From PALSA-505 sp035308365 (GTDB taxonomy: Bacteria; Actinomycetota; Actinomycetes; Streptosporangiales; Streptosporangiaceae): a stretch of DNA of 64,000 nucleotides. Where the stretch lies: positions 16,988-80,987 of the forward strand of contig DATGGU010000013.1 in assembly GCA_035308365.1 (NCBI GenBank). Direction: 5' to 3'. A program made the position numbers and the translations under genes. How positions within the stretch are numbered: position 1 is the first letter of the stretch; each line of letters opens with the position of its first letter. Shown here in pieces: positions 17,701 through 26,314 of this stretch. The notes under the pieces are model-generated. The model worked only from the letters and a program-made list of their open reading frames with translations, was not told the origin of the DNA and did not search any database.

Positions 17701-18579
17701 ACTGCCCTCGGGTGGATGGCCGGTGGCCGCTATCCGGGCCCGCAGGCGGTGTGCCTCGGCCACGAACCAGCCGCCCAGCGCGGCCGCGCAGACGGCGTAG
17801 ATCCAGCCGGCCGCGGGGGCGAGCGCGAGCGTGGCCACCACCATCGCGCAGGAGTAGCCGAGGATCTTACGTGCGACCACCTGCGGCGTCGCCACCACCG
17901 GCAGCATGGGCACGCTGGCCGCCGCGTAGTCGTCCCTGAACCGCATCGCCAGCGCCCAGAAGTGCGGCGGGGTCCACAAGAAGATGATCGCGAACAGGGC
18001 GGCGGCCGGCCAGGCCACGGTGCCGGTGACAGCCGCCCAGCCCACCAGCACCGGGAAGCAGCCGGCCGCGCCGCCGATCACGATGTTGGCGGCGGTGCGC
18101 CGCTTCAGCCCGAGCGTGTAGACGAAGACGTAGAACACGATCGCCCCGGCGGCCAGGGACGCGGCCAGCCAGTTCACCACCAGCCCGAGAAGCAGCGTGG
18201 CGGCCACGCCCAGCGTGATCCCCGAGGCCAGGGCCTCGTTCGGCTTGATGGTGCCCGGTCCGGAGGCGGCGGCCAGCGGACGGTGCGCGGTGCGCCGCAT
18301 CACCGCGTCGATGTCCCGGTCCAGGTAGCAGTTCAGCGTGTTCGCGCTGCCCGCCGCGAACGCACCGCCGATCAGGGTGACGAAGAACACCTTGAGCGAG
18401 GGCAGGCCCCGGTGCGCGAGCAGCATGGTGGGGATGGTGGTGACCAGCAGAAGTTCGATGATCCGCGGCTTGGTGAGCTGGAAGGCCGCCCGCGCCACCG
18501 TGGACGGCCGCCGCCGGCCGGGAGGCGAGCCCGGCGGGGCTGTCACGGCGGACGCGGGCAGTGCGGCGGCAGACGTCAC
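17590..18579 (-). CDS. ctaB: protoheme IX farnesyltransferase (heme O synthase)
   Basis: 329 aa UbiA-family enzyme that transfers farnesyl to heme B, giving heme O for the oxidase. The first prenyl-diphosphate motif is NCYLDRDIDAVMRRTAHRPL, and a second Asp-rich loop RFRDDYAAASVPMLPV follows; about nine helices. The GTG start overlaps the stop of the upstream small gene (GTGA), so it belongs to the oxidase operon that runs from 23560 down. Its 3' 111 bases overlap the convergent histidine kinase gene. Confidence 0.96.
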   Translation of the reverse strand: MTSAAALPASAVTAPPGSPPGRRRPSTVARAAFQLTKPRIIELLLVTTIPTMLLAHRGLPSLKVFFVTLIGGAFAAGSANTLNCYLDRDIDAVMRRTAHRPLAAASGPGTIKPNEALASGITLGVAATLLLGLVVNWLAASLAAGAIVFYVFVYTLGLKRRTAANIVIGGAAGCFPVLVGWAAVTGTVAWPAAALFAIIFLWTPPHFWALAMRFRDDYAAASVPMLPVVATPQVVARKILGYSCAMVVATLALAPAAGWIYAVCAAALGGWFVAEAHRLRARIAATGHPPEGSSAIAPAPMRLFHLSIAYLTLLFAVIAVTALLPWGRW

Positions 18580-18938
18580 TCGGCAGCCTCCGGCCCGGCC
18601 TCGTGAGCGCCTGGGCGGTCCCCGGAGTCCTGACCGGCGGGGCTCTCATCGGCCACCGCTACCCCGGCGGCCGGCTCGTGCGGGAGCGGGCCGGCACCCC
18701 CTCCCGACTCGGTGGTCAGCCCGGCCGCGGCCGCCAGGGAGCGCGCCGTGCCGGCATCGGGCTGCGCCGCCTGCGCCGGGGCGAGCAGACGGTGCCCCGG
18801 GACCTGGTGCGGCCGGGTGAACAGCAGGTACAGAACCGTGGCTGCGGCAATGAACAAGAGCATCGGCATGGCGAACGTCAGGATAGACCCACTCAGGCTC
18901 CAGCCTGAGGCCGCCGTCGCATGAATCAGTCCAGGCAT
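18576..18938 (-). CDS. small membrane protein of the cytochrome oxidase operon
   Basis: 120 aa. AAGGAGG six bases before ATG 18938 is the best ribosome site in this operon. One clear transmembrane helix (ILTFAMPMLLFIAAATVLYLLF, quoted in part) with an extracytoplasmic short N-terminus (MPGLIHATAASGW), then a Pro/Ala/Gly-rich, probably disordered tail. The 4-nt overlap with ctaB and position after ctaE suggest an accessory or small oxidase subunit. I do not recognise the family. Confidence 0.75.
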   Translation of the reverse strand: MPGLIHATAASGWSLSGSILTFAMPMLLFIAAATVLYLLFTRPHQVPGHRLLAPAQAAQPDAGTARSLAAAAGLTTESGGGAGPLPHEPAAGVAVADESPAGQDSGDRPGAHEAGPEAAE

Positions 18939-19054
18939 CCCTGCCTCCTTGGAATATCATTCAAAACACCTAAGTGATCTTGCCGTCGGCGGCTTCTGAC
19001 CAGCGGTAACATCCAACCTCCGGGACGTTCTGAATAATATTCCCCATGCGCTGA

Positions 19055-19183
19055 TCACTTTAGTGCCCGGCCGGTCCGGCCGGGGCGGAGGCGGCGCAGG
19101 CCGGTGAGGTGAACCATGGCGACCACGAAACACCCGGCCAGCACGGCCGGGCTGGCCGGCCGGTGCGCTGTGATCGTCGTCAT
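19055..19183 (-). CDS. possible 42-residue membrane peptide in the oxidase operon
   Basis: ATG 19183 to TGA 19055 encodes MTTITAHRPASPAVLAGCFV and on to LRRLRPGRTGRALK. One possible hydrophobic helix (AVLAGCFVVAMVHLTGL) is followed by a basic tail, the charge pattern of a single-span membrane peptide. It starts 35 bases after ctaE. No good ribosome site is visible, so it may be chance. Confidence 0.3.
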   Translation of the reverse strand: MTTITAHRPASPAVLAGCFVVAMVHLTGLRRLRPGRTGRALK

Positions 19184-19217
19184 GTCGGGATCATCATGTG
19201 TGGGCTGGCAGCGGCCG

Positions 19218-19889
19218 TCAGAGCAGGTAGAACAGGACCCAGAACAGGACGCCGACCACGGCCAGGTAGTTCCACGTCGCGGCGAAGGCGCTCAGTGAGG
19301 CCTGGAACCGCTGGACGGTGAACGCCCCGGCGTAGGTGGGCGGCTGTTCGACGAACGAGATCGCCGGGATCTTGGAGCCGCGGACCAGCAGGATCTCCAG
19401 CCAGATCATGAGCGCCAGCACGATCGTCAGGTAGACCGGGTAGAAGCCGGTGAACACGCTGGCGAACCCCGACGAGCCCGGCAGGAAGCTCAGGTTGAGC
19501 AACTGCCAGATCTGCAGGATGACCGCGGCGAGGCCGAAGGCCAGGGCCACCAGCGCGCCGCGCTGCCAGGTCTTCTTGTCGGCCGCCTTGATCCGCTGCA
19601 GCACCGCCGTGTGCCCCGCCGCGCTGGCCACGATCAGGGCCATGATCAGCGTCCCGGTCCACAGGTGCGGGCGCGGTCCGGGCGGATGCCAGAGGTGATT
19701 GGAGTTCACCGCACGCAGGTAGAAGTACGCGAACAGAAACGACCCGAACAGGAAGGACAGCCCGCCCATGGCCAGCCTGGAGCCGGTCCACGCCGCGTTC
19801 AGGTCTGCCTCGTGGTAGAAGAGCGCTTCTTCGGCTGCCCTGTCCTGCGCGCTGCCCGCGCCGGCCGGCGGGGTGGTCGTGTCCGCCAT
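19218..19889 (-). CDS. ctaE: cytochrome c oxidase subunit III
   Basis: 223 aa with five to six hydrophobic helices. Features of the family: an N-terminal AEEALFYHEADLNAAWTGSRL, LAMGGLSFLFGSFLFAYFYL, HLWHPPGPRP, an AAGHTAVLQ helix and a final helix WNYLAVVGVLFWVLFYLL. It is short relative to seven-helix forms. It starts just 2 bases past the ctaD stop (19892), so the two are cotranscribed. It stabilises subunit I in the membrane and is not redox active. Confidence 0.9.
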   Translation of the reverse strand: MADTTTPPAGAGSAQDRAAEEALFYHEADLNAAWTGSRLAMGGLSFLFGSFLFAYFYLRAVNSNHLWHPPGPRPHLWTGTLIMALIVASAAGHTAVLQRIKAADKKTWQRGALVALAFGLAAVILQIWQLLNLSFLPGSSGFASVFTGFYPVYLTIVLALMIWLEILLVRGSKIPAISFVEQPPTYAGAFTVQRFQASLSAFAATWNYLAVVGVLFWVLFYLL

Positions 19890-19891
19890 GG

Positions 19892-21907
19892 CTATGCTCC
19901 CGTTCCCTGGCCCACGCCAGCGGCCGGCCCGGCTCCGGAGCCGACCAGGGCCCCGGAGACCGCTTCGGTGAGAATCCCCGGCGGCGGATTCAGGTCCGCC
20001 ACCGGCGGTGCGTCCTTCACGCCGTACTCATAGGGGCCGGAGAGCACGACCGGCACGTGGGTGAAGTTGCCCGGCGGAGGTGGCGAGGCCACCTGCCACT
20101 CCAGCCCGCGCGACCGCCACGGGTTGCCCGGCTCGGGCACCCTGGCGATCACCGTGGACCAGACGAAGTTGATCAGGAAAATCAGGATCGACCCGCCGAG
20201 CAGGAACGCCGAGATCGACACCCAGTCATTGATCGTCTGCAGGTTGCGCGCGTACTCGAACACCCGGCGTGGCTGGCCGGCCATGCCCACCGCGAACAGC
20301 GGCAGGAACGTCGAGTTGAAGAAGATGAACATCGTCCAGAAGTGAATCTTCCCGAGCCGCTCGTTCATCTTGATCCCCATGAGCTTGGGCAGCCAGTAGT
20401 AGACGCCGCCCATGAAGGCGAAGATCAGCCCGCCCATGATGGTGTAGTGGAAGTGGGCCATCACGAAGAATGAGCCGTGCTCGGTGGTGTCCGCGGGGAC
20501 GTCCGAGAGAAACACTCCCGATATGCCGCCGATCAGGAAATTGAAATACATCCCGAGGGCGAACAGCATGGGCACGGTGAATCTTATCTTCGCTTTCCAG
20601 AACGTGCCCAGCGCGACCAGATAGATGAACCCGGTCGGAATGGAGATCAGCTCGGTGGTGAGCATGAACAGCGGCCGCATGTCCGGGTTGATGCCGCTGT
20701 CGAACAGGTGGTGCTGCCAGACGAAGAAGCTGAGCAGGCACACCCCGATCATCCCGGCCGCGGCGACCTTGTAGCCGAACAGCGGTTTTCGGCAGAACAC
20801 CGGGATGATCTCCGACACGATGCCGAAGCCCGGCAGCGCCAGGATGTACACCTCCGGGTGGCCGAAGAACCAGAACACGTTCTCGTACAGGTAGCTGCTG
20901 CCGCCGAGCTGGTTGACATAGAAAGCTGTCTGGAAGGTCCGGTCGGTGATCATCATGTACATGCCCACGAACAGGACCGGAGCGGCGAGCACGAACAGGA
21001 ACGAGGTGGTGAGCATCGCCCAGACGAACATCGGCAGCCTGCTCCACCTCATGCCGGGCGCGCGATGGCAGATGACCGTGACGATGATGTTGAACCCGGC
21101 CAGGATGACCGAGATGCCCATCAGCCCGAACGCCATGGCGTAGGCATCCGCGCCCTGGGTCGCCTGGATGGACAGCGGCGCGTACCCGGTCCAGCCAAAC
21201 GGGAATCCACCGAAGAGCAGACCGGAAAGCAGGATGATATAGGCCGCCGGGGTAATCCAGAACGACAGCGCCTCGATCCGGGGAAAGGCCACCCGCTTGG
21301 AGCCGATCATCAGCGGCACGAGATAGTTGCCAAACGGCCCGACAATGACCGAAGTCATCATCATCATCATCATTGTGCCGTGCTCGCCGACCACCTCGAC
21401 ATAAGAGTTGGCATTCATGATGTGATAGGTCGGCGAAAGCAGCTCGGTGCGGATGGCCATCGCGAACAGGCCGCCGGTGAGGAAGTACGTGATCATGCCG
21501 ACCAGGTACTGGATGCCGACCACCTTGTGATCCAGCGAGTACCTGAAGTACCTGGCCAGGCCATTGCTCGCCGCTTCCTCTTCCAGGGCGGTCTGGACCG
21601 GGCGGCCGATCATCTGCCGCAGCAGGTCGTTGAACACGCCGAGGCCGGCCAGCCAGCCGATGACGCCGAACGTGTAGCCGAGGATGATCGGCACGTCGTT
21701 GGAGTCGGACAGCCCGTTCTGCGCGTAGCCGCTGGACAGGAAGTTGCCGAGCCAGTGACCGGCCACGTAGCCGATCACGGCACCGATGAGGGCGGTGTGC
21801 ACGGCCGGCCGGCGCCACCAGGGCCTGGCGGGCCGCGCGCGGGGCGGCTCGCCGCCGCTCGGCTGCTGCGCTCCCTGCGGCCTCTCCGGGTGGATCTCGA
21901 TGGCCAT
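19892..21907 (-). CDS. ctaD: heme-copper oxidase subunit I, atypical
   Basis: 671 aa, about 100 longer than usual actinobacterial CtaD because of an N-terminal two-helix extension (VHTALIGAVIGYVAGHWLGN and GYTFGVIGWLAGLGVFNDLL). Metal ligands are present: low-spin heme His in GEHGT, CuB His/Tyr in GHPEVYILALP, the HH of FVWQHHLFDSG, and HFHY. Departures from A-family norms: SKRVAFPR replaces APDMAFPR (the D-channel entry Asp is Arg), PTGFIYL replaces PTGIKVF (the K-channel Lys is Ile), and HGTMMMMMM has six consecutive Met. The GHPEVY Glu is kept. Reduces O2 in the membrane with electrons from subunit II. Pumping mode is uncertain. Confidence 0.93.
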   Translation of the reverse strand: MAIEIHPERPQGAQQPSGGEPPRARPARPWWRRPAVHTALIGAVIGYVAGHWLGNFLSSGYAQNGLSDSNDVPIILGYTFGVIGWLAGLGVFNDLLRQMIGRPVQTALEEEAASNGLARYFRYSLDHKVVGIQYLVGMITYFLTGGLFAMAIRTELLSPTYHIMNANSYVEVVGEHGTMMMMMMTSVIVGPFGNYLVPLMIGSKRVAFPRIEALSFWITPAAYIILLSGLLFGGFPFGWTGYAPLSIQATQGADAYAMAFGLMGISVILAGFNIIVTVICHRAPGMRWSRLPMFVWAMLTTSFLFVLAAPVLFVGMYMMITDRTFQTAFYVNQLGGSSYLYENVFWFFGHPEVYILALPGFGIVSEIIPVFCRKPLFGYKVAAAGMIGVCLLSFFVWQHHLFDSGINPDMRPLFMLTTELISIPTGFIYLVALGTFWKAKIRFTVPMLFALGMYFNFLIGGISGVFLSDVPADTTEHGSFFVMAHFHYTIMGGLIFAFMGGVYYWLPKLMGIKMNERLGKIHFWTMFIFFNSTFLPLFAVGMAGQPRRVFEYARNLQTINDWVSISAFLLGGSILIFLINFVWSTVIARVPEPGNPWRSRGLEWQVASPPPPGNFTHVPVVLSGPYEYGVKDAPPVADLNPPPGILTEAVSGALVGSGAGPAAGVGQGTGA

Positions 21908-21947
21908 CAGGTCACCTCTCCCTCGCGCTCTCGGTCCGCTGGGGCGA

Positions 21948-22883
21948 TCATGGCTGCACCGGATCCTGCGGCGGGTAGTAGTAGCCGTTCGCGCCGGTGA
22001 TGCCCGCCTTGGCCATGGCCGCGTTGATCGTGGGGATCACCGTCGGGTCGTAGGTCAGCGCGTATGGCGGCAGCATCCTGGTGACCGCCGCCAGCCTGGT
22101 TTCCGTGGACCGCGCCCAGGCCTGGAAGGCGGGGACCGGCATGACCTGGCCGGTGTCGAACATCGCGCCGTGCCACAGGCCGCACAGCTCGGCGCAGCGC
22201 ACGGTGAACGTGCCGGTGTGCTCCGGCTTGGTGTAGGCGACGTTGTCCACGTTCGGGTTGGCGTCGGCCTTCACCCCGAGCTGGTAGGCCCAGAACGAGT
22301 GGATCACGTCGATCGAGGTGACGTTGAACGCCACGTTCTGGCCGACCGGCAGCACGAGCTGCGTCGTCTCGAAGCCGCCGAACTGGGGGTAGCGGTAGGT
22401 GAACCGCCACTGCTGCCCGATCACCTGGACCTGCAGCGTGCTGCCGGTCGGCTTCCAGATCGGGCTCGGCCCCTCGCCCGCGCCGGCTCCGGCGGGCGCG
22501 ATCAGCTCGTAGGTGCCGAAGCCGAACAGGCCCAGCACGATCGCCGCGGTCGCCGCGATCCAGCTCACCTGGATCCGGACGTTCCCGTGGATGGGCGGGC
22601 CGTCCTCCTCGTCGCCCTCGCGGTAGCGCCACACGATGAGCGCGTAGCCGGAGTAGATGAGGACGAACAGCATGACCGGGGCGGCCATGACCGCCATCAC
22701 GTTGATGTCGAACTGCTGGCTGGCTGCTGCGGAGGCCATGTCCCCCGGCGGCATGTGCGGGCCCCACACGAACCAGATCAGCGGGTCGGCGATCGCGGCC
22801 GCGACCAGCCAGATGAGGAAGATGCGCAGCCCGTGACGCGGCTCGGCGGCCGTGCCCGTGGCCGCCGGTGTTTGCGCGGCCAT
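21948..22883 (-). CDS. ctaC: cytochrome c oxidase subunit II (CuA)
   Basis: 311 aa starting at ATG 22883, whose A is shared with the stop of the upstream cupredoxin gene (TGATG). Two N-terminal helices (LIWLVAAAIADPLIWFVW; VMAVMAAPVMLFVLIYSGYA) and a periplasmic-side cupredoxin domain. CuA ligands are all present: His in DVIHSFWAYQLGVK, and Cys/Glu/Cys/His/Met in CAELCGLWHGAM. Accepts electrons from cytochrome c or the bc1-bound cytochrome and hands them to subunit I. No fused cytochrome c domain. Confidence 0.95.
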   Translation of the reverse strand: MAAQTPAATGTAAEPRHGLRIFLIWLVAAAIADPLIWFVWGPHMPPGDMASAAASQQFDINVMAVMAAPVMLFVLIYSGYALIVWRYREGDEEDGPPIHGNVRIQVSWIAATAAIVLGLFGFGTYELIAPAGAGAGEGPSPIWKPTGSTLQVQVIGQQWRFTYRYPQFGGFETTQLVLPVGQNVAFNVTSIDVIHSFWAYQLGVKADANPNVDNVAYTKPEHTGTFTVRCAELCGLWHGAMFDTGQVMPVPAFQAWARSTETRLAAVTRMLPPYALTYDPTVIPTINAAMAKAGITGANGYYYPPQDPVQP

Positions 22884-23560
22884 CAGCCGGCCACTTCCAT
22901 GGTGCCGGTCATGAACCCGAGCGTTTGCATGGGACCGCCGAATCCGTCGAGGTAGCCGCCACCGCAGGGGATCCTGCACTGCCAGAAGTACGAACCGCTC
23001 TGCCGCGGGGCCATGAAGCTGAACGTGATCACCTGGTGCGGCCCGGAGGTGCACGGCGAGGTGCCGCACAGGTTCGCGGTCAGCGGCGGCGATGCCATCG
23101 GCACGTTCAGCCCGATCTGCGGGATGGAGAAGGTGTGCGCGACGTTGCAGCCCGACCACGAGTTCAGGGCAGAGACCCGCTTGCCGTTCACGTACGCGAC
23201 GTTGCCGATCGTGCCGGTCACCTGACCCCAGACCGGGTTACGCAATGGCGTGCAGCCGTCGTAGCCGAGGACGGTCATGTCGACCCGGCTGCCGGCCGGA
23301 ACCTGGAACACCGTGGTGTGCACCCAGGCGCCGGTGGCCGGGCTCTTGATGAAGTAGGACACCCAGTCGGGATGGGAGGTCACCCCGTTCTGTGGGTCCT
23401 CCTGCATCACGACATGCACCGTCTGGCCGGCCGTGACGCCGGCGGCGTAGTCCTCCACCGGCGGCCCGCCGAGCAGGAAATGGACCACGACGAAGATGCC
23501 CAGCGCCACAACCGCGGCGGTGGCAACCAACAGTGTGGCCACACGGGCCCGCAGGGACAT
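22883..23560 (-). CDS. membrane-anchored cupredoxin-like protein heading the oxidase operon
   Basis: 225 aa. An N-terminal anchor (ATLLVATAAVVALGIFVVVH) precedes an extracytoplasmic beta-rich domain. Candidate copper ligands form two clusters: CNVAHTFSIPQ and FWQCRIPCGGGYLDGFGGPM, followed by GFMTGTMEV, the Cys-x-His/Met style of cupredoxins. Extra Cys pairs (LCGTSPC; GYDGC) may make disulfides. It is coupled to ctaC by a 1-nt overlap. Position suggests an electron donor to CuA or a copper-delivery protein; both are inference. The upstream GAGG is 13 bases from the ATG. Confidence 0.7.
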   Translation of the reverse strand: MSLRARVATLLVATAAVVALGIFVVVHFLLGGPPVEDYAAGVTAGQTVHVVMQEDPQNGVTSHPDWVSYFIKSPATGAWVHTTVFQVPAGSRVDMTVLGYDGCTPLRNPVWGQVTGTIGNVAYVNGKRVSALNSWSGCNVAHTFSIPQIGLNVPMASPPLTANLCGTSPCTSGPHQVITFSFMAPRQSGSYFWQCRIPCGGGYLDGFGGPMQTLGFMTGTMEVAG

Positions 23561-24091
23561 CCGTCACCACCTCGCTCCTGAGCCTTGCGAGCGGTGCACA
23601 CGATTGCGCCACCGGACGCGGCCACGGGTAATCAACTGCCCGCTTATGACGTTGATGCTCGCGAGGAAACCCATAGCCAAGCAATAGGGCGAGCCCTGGA
23701 TGACGGAATTGTCATAATCACTAAGGGATTCGCTGCGTAACTATGCCTGCCGGATGAGTAGCACGGCCCGTCCAGACTGACCGTTATCGCCCTATTCGTA
23801 CGAAGCTGCGGCCGTCGGCGGCGCGTCCCCTATCACGATGACCGCCCCGGGCGGGGGTGGCCTGGACCGGCTGGCCTCGCGCTATGCGGCGCAGGCCGGT
23901 GCCGCGCAGGGCTGGCCACGGAGCGTTATTAACCGTATGGTAAAGATTGCTGCAATCGTTTGGGGAGATGCGTCCGAATTGACCGGATCTGGCGTAGAGT
24001 AAGTCCCTCAGCAGGCAAACCCAGCCGCGCTGGGGAGACGCGGCCATACCGCTGCAACGCGGGCGGGCGAGGTGACAATGACGGACTCGCG
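23561..24091. other. 531-bp intergenic region upstream of oxidase operon and orphan regulator
   Basis: No convincing gene. It contains the divergent promoters of the oxidase operon and of the regulator. One small perfect inverted repeat, GATTGC-T-GCAATC (23945-23957), sits about 135 bases before the regulator start and may be an operator. A five-codon reading frame (24078-24095) with GAGG upstream ends in ATGA over the regulator start codon. Confidence 0.5.
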
Positions 24092-24835
24092 ATGACCACA
24101 TCACGAGTGGATACGGTCGCGGTATGCCGGCCGGCCGGCCCGGCCAAGCCCCGCATTCTCCTCATTACGAGCGAGCCTGGGTCGCATTCCCTTATCACTG
24201 CGGCTCTGACAACGGCGGGCTATGCCGTCGAGTGCGCCGCGACCGGGAACGACGGCCTGCAGCGAGCCTGCGAGCGCGATTACCGCCTCGTGCTCCTGGA
24301 CCTGGCAGGGCCCGGCGCAGCGCCGGACCTGGACGGGCGCACCGTGCTCAAGGGCCTGCTCACCGCCCGTCCCGAACTGGCGGTGCTGGTGCTGTCGAGC
24401 CTGGCGGACGTGACCGCCAAGGTGGAGTTCCTCGAACTCGGTGCGCAGGACTACGTCACCAAGCCATTCGCGCTCGACGAGCTGGTCGCCCGGGTGCGGG
24501 TCCAGCTCAGGGGCAGTGCGCACCGGCGCGGAGAGGTGATCAGGACCGGCGGGCTCACCCTCGACCTCGGGCGCCTGCAGGCCGACAGCGGGCACGGCCC
24601 GGTGCCGCTCACCCGGCTGGAGTTCCTGCTGCTGCGGGAGCTGATGGAACACCCGGGGCAATCCGTGCCCAAGGGCCGCCTGCTCGCCTCCATCTGGGGT
24701 TATGACTTCGACCCGCACTCCAATGTGGTCGATGTGTGCGTCCGGCGGCTGCGCACCAAGCTCGGCTTCGAGCTGATCAAGACCGTTCGCGGCGAGGGCT
24801 ACCAGCTCACCCCGCACCAGCCGGGCATCCAGTGA
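24092..24835 (+). CDS. orphan OmpR-family response regulator with degenerate acidic pocket
   Basis: 247 aa. The receiver begins RILLITSEPGSHS, so the usual DD pair that binds Mg2+ is replaced by Ser-Glu. Asp70 (LVLLDLAGPG) and Lys124 (YVTKPF) are retained. An 11-residue insertion (AGPGAAPDLDG) follows the phospho-Asp. The winged-helix domain is normal (PLTRLEFLLLRELMEHPGQ, ending TVRGEGYQL). No kinase is adjacent. Weak or absent phosphorylation, or activation by another signal, is plausible. The start ATG overlaps the stop of a five-codon leader frame. Confidence 0.88.
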   Translation: MTTSRVDTVAVCRPAGPAKPRILLITSEPGSHSLITAALTTAGYAVECAATGNDGLQRACERDYRLVLLDLAGPGAAPDLDGRTVLKGLLTARPELAVLVLSSLADVTAKVEFLELGAQDYVTKPFALDELVARVRVQLRGSAHRRGEVIRTGGLTLDLGRLQADSGHGPVPLTRLEFLLLRELMEHPGQSVPKGRLLASIWGYDFDPHSNVVDVCVRRLRTKLGFELIKTVRGEGYQLTPHQPGIQ

Positions 24836-25461
24836 GCGTGCGCCTGCCGGCCGGCCCGGCGCCGGTACCGCTGCGCCAGTCGAGGTGGCCGGTGCCGCGG
24901 ACGCCGCGCTGGCTGCTGCTCGCCCTCGCGCTGCTCGTGGCCGGCGGGGTGCTGGTGGCTCTGCCGCACCACCCGTCCAATGCCCAGCGGGCCGACGATC
25001 TGAGAGGGTTCCTGCGGAGCATGACGGATGGCATCGAGTCGTGCGCCGGCGGGGTTGGCGAGTCGCTCTATGCGCTGCACGCAATCACCTCCGGTGCCAG
25101 CCACGACACCGGCACGGCCATCGGGATCGCCAGGTACGGCGCGACCAACTGCTCACCGGCGAACAGCTTGCCGCTGGATGACCTGACCCAGTACCAGGTG
25201 AGCGAGTCGCTGGCCGGCTACAACCTCCAAACGGCCGTCAACGACCTCCTCACCTGGGCCTTCCCGTTGGCCCAGCGAGTGCAGACCGATGTCGCCGACA
25301 TTCTGACCGCTCCCTCGCGGACCGCTGGCAGCCACGACACCGCGGCGCTGCGGCGGGACCAGCGGGCGCTCGATGCGATGCGCGCCACCATCGATGGCAT
25401 CATCCGCCATGCCATCACGGCCGTCTCCGCGCACGCCCAGCCGCCCACCCTGCCCGGCTGA
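24832..25461 (+). CDS. single-span membrane protein, unknown function
   Basis: 209 aa from GTG 24832, which overlaps the regulator stop (GTGA), so the two are coupled. A basic N-terminus (RQSRWPVPRTPR) leads to one transmembrane helix (WLLLALALLVAGGVLVAL). The outside domain of about 150 residues is mostly helical with two Cys (ESCAGG; TNCSPAN) that could form a disulfide. I do not recognise the family. Coupling suggests it senses or executes whatever the atypical regulator controls. Confidence 0.75.
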   Translation: MSVRLPAGPAPVPLRQSRWPVPRTPRWLLLALALLVAGGVLVALPHHPSNAQRADDLRGFLRSMTDGIESCAGGVGESLYALHAITSGASHDTGTAIGIARYGATNCSPANSLPLDDLTQYQVSESLAGYNLQTAVNDLLTWAFPLAQRVQTDVADILTAPSRTAGSHDTAALRRDQRALDAMRATIDGIIRHAITAVSAHAQPPTLPG

Positions 25462-25506
25462 CCGTCCCCTGCTCTACTGGCCGGACTGCCACCCGGCGGC
25501 GGCCGG

Positions 25507-25965
25507 TCAGGCGCGGCGGCGGCGGGCCCCGGCCACCGTGCCGGCGGCGCCGGTCAGGCCGTAGGTGAGGGCACCGTGCCACAGCCCGCTGAAGACGCCG
25601 GAGAAGATGCCGCCGCCGAGCACCACGGACAGGACGAACACGATCGCGGCGCAGGCCACCCCCGGCACCAGGGCGAACCGCCAGGGGTTCGCGCGCACCC
25701 AGCGAAGCGCCCGGCCGCCACGCGAGCCGAGCATCGCCCCGGCCGCGGCCACGACAAGGAAGGTCACCACGCCGAGCGACACCGAACCGCTCAGCGCGCT
25801 GAGCCCGATGTGCCCGCCGATCAGATGCAGGCCGAGGTCGCCAACGGTGACGACGGCACCGGTCGCGCCGGCCGCGGTCCATGGGGCACTGGACATGACA
25901 GCGCCGGAGACCGCCGCTTCCTCGCGCCTGGTGAGCCCAGGTTCGCTGCGTGTCGATGCGGGCAT
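25507..25965 (-). CDS. four-helix membrane protein, unknown function
   Basis: 152 aa from ATG 25965 behind GGGAGTGGTC. After a polar N-terminus (MPASTRSEPGLTRREEAAV) there are about four hydrophobic helices (TGAVVTVGDLGLHLIGG, SLGVVTFLVVAAAGAML, FALVPGVACAAIVFVLSVVL, a final Gly/Ala-rich helix) and an Arg-rich end. It resembles DUF6069-type small membrane proteins in layout. Convergent with the previous gene and divergent from the protease gene. Confidence 0.75.
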   Translation of the reverse strand: MPASTRSEPGLTRREEAAVSGAVMSSAPWTAAGATGAVVTVGDLGLHLIGGHIGLSALSGSVSLGVVTFLVVAAAGAMLGSRGGRALRWVRANPWRFALVPGVACAAIVFVLSVVLGGGIFSGVFSGLWHGALTYGLTGAAGTVAGARRRRA

Positions 25966-26314
25966 GACCACTCCCTGGTGTGAGAATCGGCGATGGCTGT
26001 CTCCGACGGCCGCCATGAGGTGTCGGCCGCCATCACGTTATATCTTGAGTGTAGCGCAACCGGCAAATGTTCGGCCAAACTCGTGTTTCCGCAGCTCATA
26101 GCCCTAGGGGTGAGTTGCGGCCGACCGTAGGGTGGTTTCCCGGCCTGGAGAGCCCGGCGTGATCTGGGTCACGTTGGGCAATCCTCAGCAGGCCTTCAGC
26201 TTTAGTCCAGGCGGGTCGGGCTAACTAAGGAAGAGCAGGGACAAGGGACCACGTTCTGGGTTACGGAGTCGGGCAGGACCTGAACGGGATTTACGCTAGT
26301 TCCGGGCAAAGGTG
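25966..26314. other. 349-bp divergent intergenic region before the HtrA-like gene
   Basis: No gene seen. It contains the candidate Crp site at 26158-26173. The 140 bases after it look like an untranslated leader; I could not match a known riboswitch consensus. Confidence 0.4.
26158..26173 (+). promoter_or_regulatory. candidate Crp-family binding site
   Basis: CGTGATCTGGGTCACG contains GTGA-N6-TCAC, the Crp/Fnr-family consensus core used by actinobacterial Crp. It lies about 140 bases upstream of the protease start. Confidence 0.4.

Noticed and set aside
25966..26314. c-di-AMP (ydaO) riboswitch before the protease gene
   Set aside because: I could not find the conserved family sequence elements by eye.
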